A DNA stretch of 5,473 nucleotides from JBJKPP01 sp046706145 (GCA_046706145.1 JBJKPP010000230.1:1-5473), one strand, 5' to 3'; positions 1-5,473 are shown, numbered from the stretch's first letter. Made by a program: numbers and translations. Notes: generated from the sequence alone by a model not told the origin.

Positions 1-1318
1 GAACTTTGTAGGTATTTATATTCAGCATCATCTCAGCTTGCGTTAACTGCGAACGCGCATCGACTGTTTCTATAAATGTATTTACACCTTCTTTATAACC
101 TTTCGAAATTAATCTTTCATAGCTTGAAGCAGCCTTGTACTTTTTTATAGCTGTGAAGTAATTCTGTCTTGCAGCAATCAAATTATCTCTTGCAATAGAC
201 TGACTTAGTTTAAGCTGACTTCTTGTTTTCTCAAGACTAAGCTGAATATTCTTTAAATCAAGTTCGGCCTCATCAACTTTATAACTGTTTCTAAGGCCTT
301 CAAAAATGGGAACGCTTAACTGAAAACCGAATAAATAGTATCTTGAATCCGAATTGTAATTCCAGATCTGATCCTGCGCTCCTACATCAAGAAATGCATT
401 TATTTTAGGAACCCAGTGAAGTTTGTTCATCAATAAGGCGGATTCATTCATACTTTCCCCTGTCTTGAGCATCTTTAATTCTTCCCTCTGCGATACATCA
501 TAGCTCCCGGACAACATTTGCTCTACTTCCGACAATTTTAAATTAATGTTATATGAGGTATCAATGTCAGAGTCCAAATCTCTATTCAAAATAAAGTTAA
601 AATAGCGCTGTGCCTTTTGAACATTATTACCCGCTTCTACAATTTTAGAGTTTACTTCGGCTATTTCACTTTCAGAACGGAGAATATAAACAGGAAGGCC
701 TTTGCCGTTTTTCAAAAGAGATTCGCTCACTCTTTTACCTTCCTCCGCAACTTTAAGTGCGTTATTGTATATCTTCTCAGACGAGATTGCGCTCAGGTAA
801 TTGTAGTAAGCCGTTTTAATATCTTTGATTAATTCTCTCTTATAAATCTCCACTTCATACTGTTGAAGATGCACCTCGTCACTTTGAATGCTGTGGTTTA
901 TAATTATGTCTGTATTTAAGAGAGGCATAGTTGTATGCAGTTTAACGTCATAATAGTGATACGGGAAAAAATTTATCTTTTCATTTTCTAACTGGGGAAA
1001 ACTACTGCTATGTGTTAACTGGTTTAAAGTTGAATAAACCGGATTTAACAAATCGCCTATAGGAATTGGAATATTTCTTCCACCCTGACCGCTCGTGTAA
1101 TCACCCTCTAAATCAATTGAAGGAAAGAAATAACTTGTAGCAGTTTTTAAGGAGTACATAGCCTTTTCGAGAGAAATTTTCTTCTGCTGAAGAACAATGT
1201 TGTTGGATATGCCTTCATCAATATACCTTTCAAGCTGATTCTGTGCTTTTGCGGCAGACATAAAAAAAACCACGAAAGATAAGATGAGAACAAATCGAAA
1301 AGCCTGCGATATTTTCAT
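1..1318 (-). CDS. TolC-family outer-membrane efflux protein, 3' end cut by window edge
   Basis: Outer-membrane channel component of a tripartite export system; it would link a periplasmic adaptor and an inner-membrane pump to the outside. The frame is open from an ATG at 1316-1318 to the edge, giving 439 codons, so only a short C-terminal part is probably missing (family members are often 440-500 residues). Residues 1-25 form a signal peptide (basic start, hydrophobic core, cleavage after AKA before Gln26). Mature features fit the outer-membrane efflux protein fold with its two similar halves: a stretch TSYFFPSIDLEGDYT near residues 62-76, a first-half motif MPLLNTDI (131-138), long helical Glu/Lys-rich segments, and the second-half motif VPIFEGLRNSYKVDEA (336-351). 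No Shine-Dalgarno sequence is visible before the start. It lies 81 bp downstream of the TetR-family gene on the same strand, so co-transcription and repression by that regulator are inferred. The exported substrate cannot be told from the sequence. Confidence 0.93.
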   Translation of the reverse strand, partial: MKISQAFRFVLILSFVVFFMSAAKAQNQLERYIDEGISNNIVLQQKKISLEKAMYSLKTATSYFFPSIDLEGDYTSGQGGRNIPIPIGDLLNPVYSTLNQLTHSSSFPQLENEKINFFPYHYYDVKLHTTMPLLNTDIIINHSIQSDEVHLQQYEVEIYKRELIKDIKTAYYNYLSAISSEKIYNNALKVAEEGKRVSESLLKNGKGLPVYILRSESEIAEVNSKIVEAGNNVQKAQRYFNFILNRDLDSDIDTSYNINLKLSEVEQMLSGSYDVSQREELKMLKTGESMNESALLMNKLHWVPKINAFLDVGAQDQIWNYNSDSRYYLFGFQLSVPIFEGLRNSYKVDEAELDLKNIQLSLEKTRSQLKLSQSIARDNLIAARQNYFTAIKKYKAASSYERLISKGYKEGVNTFIETVDARSQLTQAEMMLNINTYKV

Positions 1319-1353
1319 ATAATTTATACTGCTATAATTTTAATAAGATGTTA

Positions 1354-1382
1354 AACAGCATCTAATGACTAAACAGTGTTCA
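1354..1382 (-). promoter_or_regulatory. Probable second, degenerate TetR-type operator before the tolC-like gene
   Basis: The element sits in the 81-bp gap between the regulator and the TolC-family gene. Aligned without gaps to the 27-bp element at 2038-2064, positions 1354-1380 match at 17 of 27 positions. The best half, 1370-1382 (TAAACAGTGTTCA on the plus strand), matches 2054-2066 at 12 of 13. That half contains a complete AACAnTGTT palindrome (1372-1380). The other half (1354-1362, AACAGCATC) is degraded but lies at the same 18-bp centre-to-centre spacing. Inference: the regulator binds here too, more weakly, to control the efflux gene separately from its own promoter. No convincing -35/-10 pair for tolC was found in this gap. 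Confidence 0.5.
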
Positions 1383-1399
1383 CCAAAAAGTTAATTTTT

Positions 1400-2017
1400 T
1401 TATAGTATCATTGAATCGAGAACACCGATGGCGCTTTCAATCACTTTATCAACTTCTTGATTGGCCATCTTCTTTATCCCCGGTCCCCTTCTAATAATGA
1501 GTGATGCAATACCATGAACCGCCGACCAAAGGAAAAACGCAACGGACTCTACGTCTTGATTCTTAAACATGCCGGCGGACTTGCACTCGGATACATTTCT
1601 TTTCAACAAATCATAGGACCTTTGGCCGTGCATCCAATCCCGATCTTTATCCTTGTTTATTATGTCAATAGGACCCCTCATTATAAACATAATGTCATAA
1701 TATTCTTGATTATCCAGAGCAAATTTTATGTAAGCTCTGCCATGTGCCACTAATCTTTCACGCGGGCTATTAACACTTTGAGCAGAAAGCTGCATCCTAT
1801 ATAATATTTCAAATCCCTCCACATGGAGAGCATAAAAAATAGAATCCTTATCCGCAAAATAAGTGTAAATTGACCCCGGGCTATATTCTATTTTTTGTGC
1901 AATCTTTCTTATAGAAACGCCCTCGTATCCATCATTTACAAAGAGTTCCATAGCAGAATTAAGAATCATTTTCCTCATTTCAGCTTTTTCTCTGTCTTTT
2001 CTTTCTGTAATGCCCAT
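1400..2017 (-). CDS. TetR/AcrR-family transcriptional repressor
   Basis: A 205-residue DNA-binding regulator, a normal length for the family, probably sensing a small ligand and releasing DNA when bound. The N-terminal helix (about residues 11-30, ending ELFVNDGYEG) leads into the helix-turn-helix at about 35-54 (SIRKIAQKIEYSPGSIYTYF), followed by the typical KDSIFYAL helix. The C-terminal ligand/dimer domain carries FFLWSAVHGIASL at 161-173, which resembles the WHG-type TetR C-terminal domain. The ATG at 2015-2017 is preferred because it leaves the usual short basic N-terminus before the first helix. It lies about 23 nt downstream of the transcription start predicted from the promoter at 2047-2075. 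No clear ribosome binding site is seen. An inverted repeat over its own promoter indicates autorepression. The TolC-family gene follows on the same strand, so control of an efflux operon is the likely job. The ligand is unknown. Confidence 0.93.
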   Translation of the reverse strand: MGITERKDREKAEMRKMILNSAMELFVNDGYEGVSIRKIAQKIEYSPGSIYTYFADKDSIFYALHVEGFEILYRMQLSAQSVNSPRERLVAHGRAYIKFALDNQEYYDIMFIMRGPIDIINKDKDRDWMHGQRSYDLLKRNVSECKSAGMFKNQDVESVAFFLWSAVHGIASLIIRRGPGIKKMANQEVDKVIESAIGVLDSMIL

Positions 2018-2037
2018 TTGCGAACCATATTAAAGTA

Positions 2038-2064
2038 AACAATGTTAATATATTAAACATTGTT
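2038..2064. promoter_or_regulatory. TetR-type operator: two AACAnTGTT palindromes
   Basis: A perfect 9-bp inverted repeat, AACAATGTT at 2038-2046 and AACATTGTT at 2056-2064, is separated by the 9-bp spacer AATATATTA. Each arm is itself a palindrome of the form AACAnTGTT, so the element can be read as one long dyad or as two short dyads 18 bp apart, centre to centre. It covers the -10 box and most of the spacer of the minus-strand promoter at 2047-2075, where bound protein would block RNA polymerase. Its position 21 bp upstream of the TetR-family start codon makes that protein the obvious ligand. Binding itself is inferred. Confidence 0.8.
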
Positions 2065-2075
2065 CAATTTGTCAA
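2047..2075 (-). promoter_or_regulatory. Sigma-70-type promoter of the TetR-efflux operon
   Basis: Read on the minus strand, TTGACA (2075-2070) is followed after exactly 17 bp by TATATT (2052-2047). This is a perfect -35 box, optimal spacing and a 5-of-6 -10 box. Transcription should begin near 2040, leaving a leader of about 23 nt before the ATG at 2017. The operator at 2038-2064 overlaps the -10 region. Such a near-consensus promoter is typical of a gene that is kept off or low by a tightly binding repressor. Confidence 0.75.
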
Positions 2076-2303
2076 GAAAAGAAATTTTTATATCGAATAA
2101 TTGTTATTTTCTAGCAAAGGTTATAGAGTAGAGAATTTAGATAAGCAATTTAACTTAAAAAACATTTTTAATGATGGCAAAGCCACGGGAAAAAAATTAG
2201 CATCTTCCCTCTTAATGATAACTTAATTGCTAAAGTTGACTAAAATATCTATTTTTTCTTCACACTATTTAGGGGCATTGTAGCCGGAGGCTATTAAATA
2301 AAC
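2076..2303. other. Non-coding upstream region of the NfeD-slipin operon
   Basis: AT-rich intergenic DNA between the divergent TetR-family and NfeD genes (286 bp in all, including the operator and promoter described separately). No open frame of note was found; the longest plus-strand ATG frame noticed, at about 2171, is under ten codons. A TTGACT at 2236-2241 could be a -35 box for the NfeD operon, but no acceptable -10 box lies 16-18 bp downstream, so the promoter of that operon remains unplaced. The 3' end holds the small hairpin and ribosome binding site described separately. Confidence 0.6.
2281..2293 (+). promoter_or_regulatory. Hairpin containing the ribosome binding site of the NfeD gene
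   Basis: TAGCC (2281-2285), loop GGA (2286-2288) and GGCTA (2289-2293) form a perfect 5-bp stem that can be extended by a G-U pair (2280/2294). The only Shine-Dalgarno-like stretch before the NfeD start, GGAGG at 2286-2290, lies in the loop and the 3' arm. It is 13 nt from the ATG, longer than the usual 5-9 nt. The stem is short, so any effect on translation is inferred. Confidence 0.45.
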
Positions 2304-3587
2304 ATGCGAAGACTTTTCTTACCAGTGATTTTTTTCTTGTTTACTGCAGGTACTTTTGCACAAAATAAAGTTGTGCTTATAGATCTTGACGGAACTATAA
2401 ATCCAGCTACTGCTGATTATATAACAAATAATATCAAGTTTGCCGAAAGTGAAAATGCAACTTGTTTGATTATAGAATTAAACACACCGGGTGGATTATT
2501 ATCGTCCACAAGAAAAATAGTATCAGGTATTTTAGAATCGAAGGTACCAATTGTCGTGTATGTTTATCCCAAGGGTTCTCGTGCTGCATCAGCAGGAGTC
2601 TTTGTTACACTCTCATCCAATATAGCAGCTATGGCACCGGGAACAAATATTGGAGCTGCCCACCCTGTCAGTACTGGAGGAGAAATGGATTCTACCATGT
2701 CGGAAAAAGTCACGAATGATGCAGCAGCTTTTATACGCACAATTAGCAAAAACAGAAATCGAAATGTTAAATGGGCAGAAGAAGCTGTAAGAAAAAGTAT
2801 TTCCATTACTGAAACAGAAGCGGTGGATGAAAAAGTTGTTGATATGATTGCAGATAATGTAAATGACTTACTCAAAAAAATAGATTCAACTTCTGTGGAA
2901 ACTGCAGATGGACCACGGACTATTTACACATCGAATGCACAAATTATCAGAAGAGATATGAGCTTTACAACGAGTATCCTTAACCTCCTAAGCGACCCCA
3001 ATATTTCTTATATTTTATTGATGCTAGGCTTCTATGGACTTCTTTTTGAACTCTTCAGCCCTGGAGCAATTTTTCCCGGAGTATTCGGTGGAATATGTCT
3101 GATTATTGGACTTTATGCACTGAGCACTCTTCCGATAAATTATGCAGGATTAGCTTTAATCCTTTTTGGTATTGTATTATTCGTACTTGAGATTAAGATT
3201 GTCAGTCATGGAATTCTTACCATTGGCGGAGTTATTTCATTATTGCTCGGGTCCTTTATGCTGATTAATACTGAGCCATTTTTCGGGCCGATTTCCATTT
3301 CGTGGGAAATAATAATAACAGTAGCTGTACTCACTGTGCTTTTCTTTATGACTGCAATTGGCTTGGGTATAAAGGCCCAAAGGAAAAAACCCACAACAGG
3401 GCTTGAAGGATTAATTAACGAGGATGGGGAGGCAACTTCTGATCTTAATCCTATGGGTTACATTAGAATTCATGGTGAACTTTGGGATGCTGAAAGTGTT
3501 GAAGGAGTAATTAGTAAAGGAACAAAAGTAAATGTTAAAGAAGTTCACGGACTTAAGTTAAAAGTAACAAAAGCAAAAAATAATTAA
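2304..3587 (+). CDS. nfeD: NfeD-family membrane-bound serine protease (long form)
   Basis: A 427-residue membrane protease of the ClpP/crotonase fold, fused to a membrane domain and a C-terminal NfeD domain. A signal peptide (1-19, cleavage around TFA before Gln20) exports the protease domain (about 22-195). Within it, TPGG (61-64) fits the oxyanion region, SRAASAG holds the predicted nucleophile Ser96, and Lys135 in SEKVTND is the predicted general base. They correspond to the Ser97-Lys138 dyad known from the archaeal homologue PH1510. Five hydrophobic segments follow (about 234-251, 257-276, 280-300, 302-321, 332-357). The C-terminal OB-like domain spans about 366-425 (GYIRIHGELWDAES, then GLKLKV). 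The ATG at 2304 is chosen because an in-frame TAA lies just upstream at 2295-2297 and the signal peptide starts directly. The slipin gene begins 11 bp downstream. PH1510 cleaves the C-terminal hydrophobic region of its stomatin partner; the same role here is inferred. Confidence 0.95.
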   Translation: MRRLFLPVIFFLFTAGTFAQNKVVLIDLDGTINPATADYITNNIKFAESENATCLIIELNTPGGLLSSTRKIVSGILESKVPIVVYVYPKGSRAASAGVFVTLSSNIAAMAPGTNIGAAHPVSTGGEMDSTMSEKVTNDAAAFIRTISKNRNRNVKWAEEAVRKSISITETEAVDEKVVDMIADNVNDLLKKIDSTSVETADGPRTIYTSNAQIIRRDMSFTTSILNLLSDPNISYILLMLGFYGLLFELFSPGAIFPGVFGGICLIIGLYALSTLPINYAGLALILFGIVLFVLEIKIVSHGILTIGGVISLLLGSFMLINTEPFFGPISISWEIIITVAVLTVLFFMTAIGLGIKAQRKKPTTGLEGLINEDGEATSDLNPMGYIRIHGELWDAESVEGVISKGTKVNVKEVHGLKLKVTKAKNN

Positions 3588-3592
3588 GGGAG
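3586..3592 (+). promoter_or_regulatory. Strong ribosome binding site of the slipin gene
   Basis: AAGGGAG overlaps the last two bases of the NfeD stop codon (TAA, 3585-3587) and ends 6 nt before the ATG at 3599. It fixes the slipin start, and with the 11-bp gap supports co-transcription of both genes and possibly translational coupling. Confidence 0.75.
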
Positions 3593-3598
3593 TTTAAA

Positions 3599-4378
3599 AT
3601 GTCATCAGTATCAGATATTTCAGCATTATTAATAATCATTGTACTATTTGTAATCATAATACTAGCCAGTTCCATAAAGATACTAAGAGAATATGAAAGA
3701 GCTGTTGTTTTTAGGCTGGGGAGACTTATAGGTTCAAAGGGGCCCGGGGTAATTATCCTTATCCCAATCGTCGATAAAATGGTAAGAATAGGATTAAGAA
3801 CAATCGTCATGGATGTTCCTCCCCAGGATATTATTACAAAAGATAACGTTTCGTTGAAGGTAAATGCAGTTGTTTATTTTAGGGTGGTCGAGGCTGAGAA
3901 AGCCGTAGTAGAAGTTGAACACTTTTTGGAAGCAACTTCGCAACTATGTCAAACTACATTAAGGAGTATTTTAGGACAATCCCAGTTGGATGAATTGCTG
4001 GCCGAAAGAGAAAAACTAAATCATGAATTACAAAAGATAATTGATCATCAAACAGATGCTTGGGGAATCAAAGTTTCGAACGTAGAAGTTAAACATGTTG
4101 ACCTTCCCATCGAGATGCAGAGAGCTATGGCACGCCAAGCTGAAGCCGAAAGAGAAAGAAGAGCAAAAATTATTGCCGCTGAAGGAGAATTCCAGGCAAG
4201 TCAGAAGCTAACAGAAGCCGCCGAGGTTATCAGTAAGAACCCGCAAGCGCTACAATTAAGATATTTACAAACATTAGCTGAAATTGCTTCAGAAAATAAT
4301 TCTACCACAATCTTTCCGGTACCTATAGATTTGTTGAAACCATTTCTAGATTATGCTGCAAACAAAAAAGAAAGTTAA
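3599..4378 (+). CDS. Slipin/stomatin-family SPFH-domain membrane protein
   Basis: A 259-residue prokaryotic stomatin homologue (usual length about 250-270) that should form oligomers on the inner membrane and organise membrane microdomains. An N-terminal hydrophobic segment (about 9-26) anchors it. The SPFH/Band 7 domain begins at REYERAVVFRLGR (30-42) and includes the conserved KGPGVIILIPIVDK (47-60) and DVPPQDIITKDNVSLKVNAV (72-91). A charged coiled-coil region at about 172-208 has the family signature ERERRAKIIAAEGEFQAS (184-201). The C-terminus has the usual ALQLRYLQTLAEIA (217-230), then the hydrophobic stretch TTIFPVPIDLL (236-246), the region comparable to where archaeal PH1510 cuts p-stomatin. 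It sits 11 bp after the NfeD protease gene, an arrangement conserved in bacteria and archaea, so the two products probably act together in membrane quality control. That role is inferred. Confidence 0.95.
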   Translation: MSSVSDISALLIIIVLFVIIILASSIKILREYERAVVFRLGRLIGSKGPGVIILIPIVDKMVRIGLRTIVMDVPPQDIITKDNVSLKVNAVVYFRVVEAEKAVVEVEHFLEATSQLCQTTLRSILGQSQLDELLAEREKLNHELQKIIDHQTDAWGIKVSNVEVKHVDLPIEMQRAMARQAEAERERRAKIIAAEGEFQASQKLTEAAEVISKNPQALQLRYLQTLAEIASENNSTTIFPVPIDLLKPFLDYAANKKES

Positions 4379-4392
4379 CGAATTAAATTCGT
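4378..4392 (+). other. Small stem-loop at the slipin stop codon
   Basis: ACGAAT (4378-4383), loop TAA and ATTCGT (4387-4392) form a perfect 6-bp stem beginning at the last base of the stop codon. The nearest T-run (4405-4409) is 12 nt away, so it is not a standard intrinsic terminator. It may protect the 3' end of the operon message or be chance in AT-rich DNA. Confidence 0.35.
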
Positions 4393-4441
4393 GGCAGGTG
4401 AATATTTTTCGTGCTTGTTGCGTTCTACTATTGAATTGCAG

Positions 4442-4463
4442 TCAAAAAGTCACACATTTTTGA
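4442..4463 (+). other. Stem-loop in the slipin downstream region
   Basis: TCAAAAA (4442-4448) and TTTTTGA (4457-4463) form a 7-bp stem around an 8-nt loop GTCACACA, with a further possible G-U pair (4441/4464). The stem is AU-rich and weak on its own. Its 3' arm has five Ts, but the low GC content makes it a poor terminator. Confidence 0.3.
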
Positions 4464-4506
4464 TGGCACTTTTATTGTCAATGTTGTGTTGAGTTGGGCT
4501 TATAAC

Positions 4507-4546
4507 ATCACAAGAGGTTAAGTATTGACTACTTAAATATTGTGAT
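4507..4546 (+). other. Two-part RNA hairpin with internal loop
   Basis: An outer 7-bp stem, ATCACAA (4507-4513) with TTGTGAT (4540-4546), encloses an inner 7-bp stem, TTAAGTA (4518-4524) with TACTTAA (4530-4536). They are separated by a small asymmetric internal loop (GAGG opposite ATA) and closed by the 5-nt loop TTGAC. Fourteen perfect pairs in a 40-nt span look more like a designed RNA element or a protein-binding site than chance. No T-run follows, so it is not a terminator. Its function is unknown. Confidence 0.5.
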
Positions 4547-4620
4547 TGAGACCAAAAAACCTTTCTAAAAATAAACCTACTCGTCTAAAAAATCTTATAT
4601 CTAATTGCTCGCTCAATTTA

Positions 4621-4652
4621 GCACATCGATCCCGTCGATGTGCATTTTTTTT
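4621..4652 (+). terminator. Strong intrinsic terminator
   Basis: GCACATCGA (4621-4629) pairs perfectly with TCGATGTGC (4635-4643) around the loop TCCCG, giving a 9-bp stem. One A and then eight Ts (4645-4652) follow. This is a classical plus-strand Rho-independent terminator. It closes the NfeD-slipin transcription unit (or a small RNA inside the gap) and separates it from the GH20 gene, which should therefore have its own promoter. Confidence 0.9.
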
Positions 4653-4705
4653 GCTTTTTCGTTAAATTATAACCATTCTTTCCTTCATTAATTATAGCAT
4701 CACCC

Positions 4706-5473
4706 ATGAAAAAAATATTGTTGTTTCCTTTCATACTAGTAATGGTACTTTGTACTACTGCATTCTCACAATTAAATTTAATTCCTATCCCCGCTCATTA
4801 TCAATTGGAAATTGGAAAGTTTAGAATTGATACGACTTTTGAGATATCCATTAAAGGTAATCCTAATGATAGAATTTATTCCGCAGCAACAAGAATGCTC
4901 AGACAACTTTCGGGCAGAACAGGTATATACTTTCATCAAGATTATATTACAAAAGCAAGTAACAGCAATTCCGCTAATTTTCAGGTAATATGTGAGGAAC
5001 CGGGAATATTAAAACTCGGCGAAGATGAATCATACACGTTAACAATTTCTCCACAACAAATAACTCTTGAGGCAGAAAATGATCTTGGTGCACTGCATGG
5101 TTTTCAAACACTACTACAATTAGTTTCCACAGATAGCCTGGGATATTATTTTCCGGCAATTTTAATCAAAGATAAACCACGTTTTCCATGGAGAGGCTTA
5201 TTAATTGATGTTTCAAGACATTTTGAACCTGTGAGTGTCATTAAAAGAAATTTGGACGGTATGGCTGCTTTGAAAATGAATGTGTTTCACTGGCATTTAA
5301 CTGATGATCAGGGATTCAGAGTGCAAAGCAAAGTTTTCCCTAGATTAACTGAGTTAGGATCGGATGGTAAATTTTATACTCAAGCACAAATAAAAGAAAT
5401 TATAAAATATGCTTCTGATAGAGGTATTCGAGTTGTTCCGGAATTTGACATTCCAGGACATTCTACGAGCTGG
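4706..5473 (+). CDS. Secreted beta-N-acetylhexosaminidase, GH20 family, 3' part beyond window
   Basis: Glycoside hydrolase that would remove terminal N-acetylglucosamine or N-acetylgalactosamine from chitin oligomers, glycans or peptidoglycan fragments outside the cytoplasm. The visible 256 codons begin with a signal peptide (MKKILLFPF start, cleavage likely at AFS before Gln22). A GH20b-like N-terminal domain (about 23-155) follows, with the typical NLIPIPAHYQ start and DLGALHGFQTLLQLV (126-140). The catalytic barrel starts at RFPWRGLLIDVSRHF (159-173), where Arg163 fits the conserved substrate-binding arginine. It continues with MNVFHWHLTDDQGFR (191-205) and VVPEFDIPGHSTSW (243-256), both family hallmarks. 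The window ends before the catalytic Asp-Glu pair, so activity cannot be confirmed. The ATG at 4706 is chosen because the signal peptide starts there; no Shine-Dalgarno sequence precedes it. It follows a strong terminator and is probably a separate transcription unit. Confidence 0.95.
   Translation, partial: MKKILLFPFILVMVLCTTAFSQLNLIPIPAHYQLEIGKFRIDTTFEISIKGNPNDRIYSAATRMLRQLSGRTGIYFHQDYITKASNSNSANFQVICEEPGILKLGEDESYTLTISPQQITLEAENDLGALHGFQTLLQLVSTDSLGYYFPAILIKDKPRFPWRGLLIDVSRHFEPVSVIKRNLDGMAALKMNVFHWHLTDDQGFRVQSKVFPRLTELGSDGKFYTQAQIKEIIKYASDRGIRVVPEFDIPGHSTSW

Larger units (their letters stand above)
4379..4705. other. Non-coding stretch between slipin and GH20 genes
   Basis: The 327 bp contain no credible coding frame on the plus strand (the ATG frame at 4463 stops after nine codons). 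No tRNA, rRNA or recognisable housekeeping RNA was found by eye. The region has three stem-loops (4378-4392, 4442-4463, 4507-4546) and ends in a strong terminator (4621-4652), all in the sense of the flanking genes. It is either a long structured 3' untranslated region of the NfeD-slipin message or a separate small RNA. No convincing internal promoter was found, which favours the first reading. The last 53 bp before the GH20 start show no clear Shine-Dalgarno sequence and no clear promoter. Confidence 0.6.

Noticed and set aside
617..832. Open plus-strand frame of 71 codons opposite the TolC-family gene
   Set aside because: It lies fully antisense to a well-supported gene, has no family signature and no ribosome binding site; it is a shadow frame.
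1346..1363. Inverted repeat AGATG/CATCT between the TetR- and TolC-family genes, considered as a terminator or attenuator
   Set aside because: Only five clean pairs with an 8-nt loop, a C-A mismatch if extended on the transcribed minus strand, and no T-run on that strand.
1514..1753. Open plus-strand frame of 79 codons opposite the TetR-family gene
   Set aside because: Antisense to the regulator's coding sequence, whose family motifs are clear; no sign of its own coding character.
2144..2231. Distant inverted repeat AGCAATT/AATTGCT upstream of the NfeD gene
   Set aside because: Only seven AT-rich bases, 74 bp apart; expected by chance in DNA of this composition.
2236..2271. TTGACT as -35 box for an NfeD promoter
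   Set aside because: The nearest -10-like sequences (CACTAT, TATTTA) are 21-24 bp away, outside the workable spacing.
2564..2875. Open minus-strand frame of 103 codons inside the NfeD gene
   Set aside because: It mirrors the protease domain codons and shows no recognisable domain; the plus-strand frame carries the catalytic motifs.
4379..4620. Known housekeeping RNA (tRNA, 6S, tmRNA, SRP RNA) in the gap
   Set aside because: No T-loop GGTTCGA-type motif, no CCA end and no recognisable conserved core was seen by eye; a covariance search would be needed to exclude a divergent 6S-like RNA.
4706..4771. Lipoprotein signal around Cys16 of the GH20 protein
   Set aside because: The residues before Cys are Met-Val-Leu, without the small residue needed at -1 of a lipobox; a standard signal peptidase I site at AFS-Gln fits better.
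4974..5159. Open minus-strand frame of 61 codons inside the GH20 gene
   Set aside because: Antisense to a clear GH20 N-terminal domain; no motif or start signal.

Overview
The window looks like ordinary chromosome from an AT-rich bacterium of the FCB group (Bacteroidota or Ignavibacteriota-like). This is an inference. The supporting signs are secreted proteins whose signal peptides end in Ala-x-Ser/Ala before Gln, a TolC protein of a type common in that group, a secreted GH20 hexosaminidase, and several genes with no clear Shine-Dalgarno sequence. A consensus-like sigma-70 promoter and two good ribosome binding sites argue somewhat against a typical Bacteroidia member. That is why an Ignavibacteria-like host is a reasonable guess, but taxonomy cannot be settled from this window.

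Left part (1-2075, minus strand): a TetR/AcrR-family repressor gene (1400-2017) is followed 81 bp downstream by a TolC-family outer-membrane efflux protein gene, which runs off the left edge (1318 to 1). This is the head of a probable drug or toxic-compound efflux operon. A membrane-fusion protein and an RND or ABC pump would be expected beyond the edge. The repressor promoter (TTGACA, 17 bp, TATATT) is overlaid by a perfect inverted repeat made of two AACAnTGTT palindromes. A degenerate copy of the same element lies in front of the tolC-like gene. This suggests autoregulation plus direct control of the efflux gene.

Middle (2076-4378, plus strand): a leader of about 230 bp is followed by a two-gene unit separated by 11 bp: a full-length NfeD-family membrane serine protease (2304-3587) and a slipin/stomatin-family SPFH protein (3599-4378). 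This is the well-known NfeD-slipin pair. The protease has a visible Ser96/Lys135 dyad, five membrane segments and a C-terminal NfeD domain. The slipin is its likely partner and possible substrate in the membrane.

Right part (4379-5473, plus strand): a non-coding stretch of 327 bp holds three stem-loops and a strong intrinsic terminator (4621-4652). It is followed by the first 256 codons of a secreted GH20 beta-N-acetylhexosaminidase (4706 to the edge), cut off before its catalytic Asp-Glu pair.

No mobile element, CRISPR array, tRNA, rRNA or clearly new gene system was seen. The most interesting signals are regulatory: the repeated operator architecture, a hairpin enclosing the ribosome binding site of the NfeD gene, and the structured RNA between the slipin gene and the terminator.
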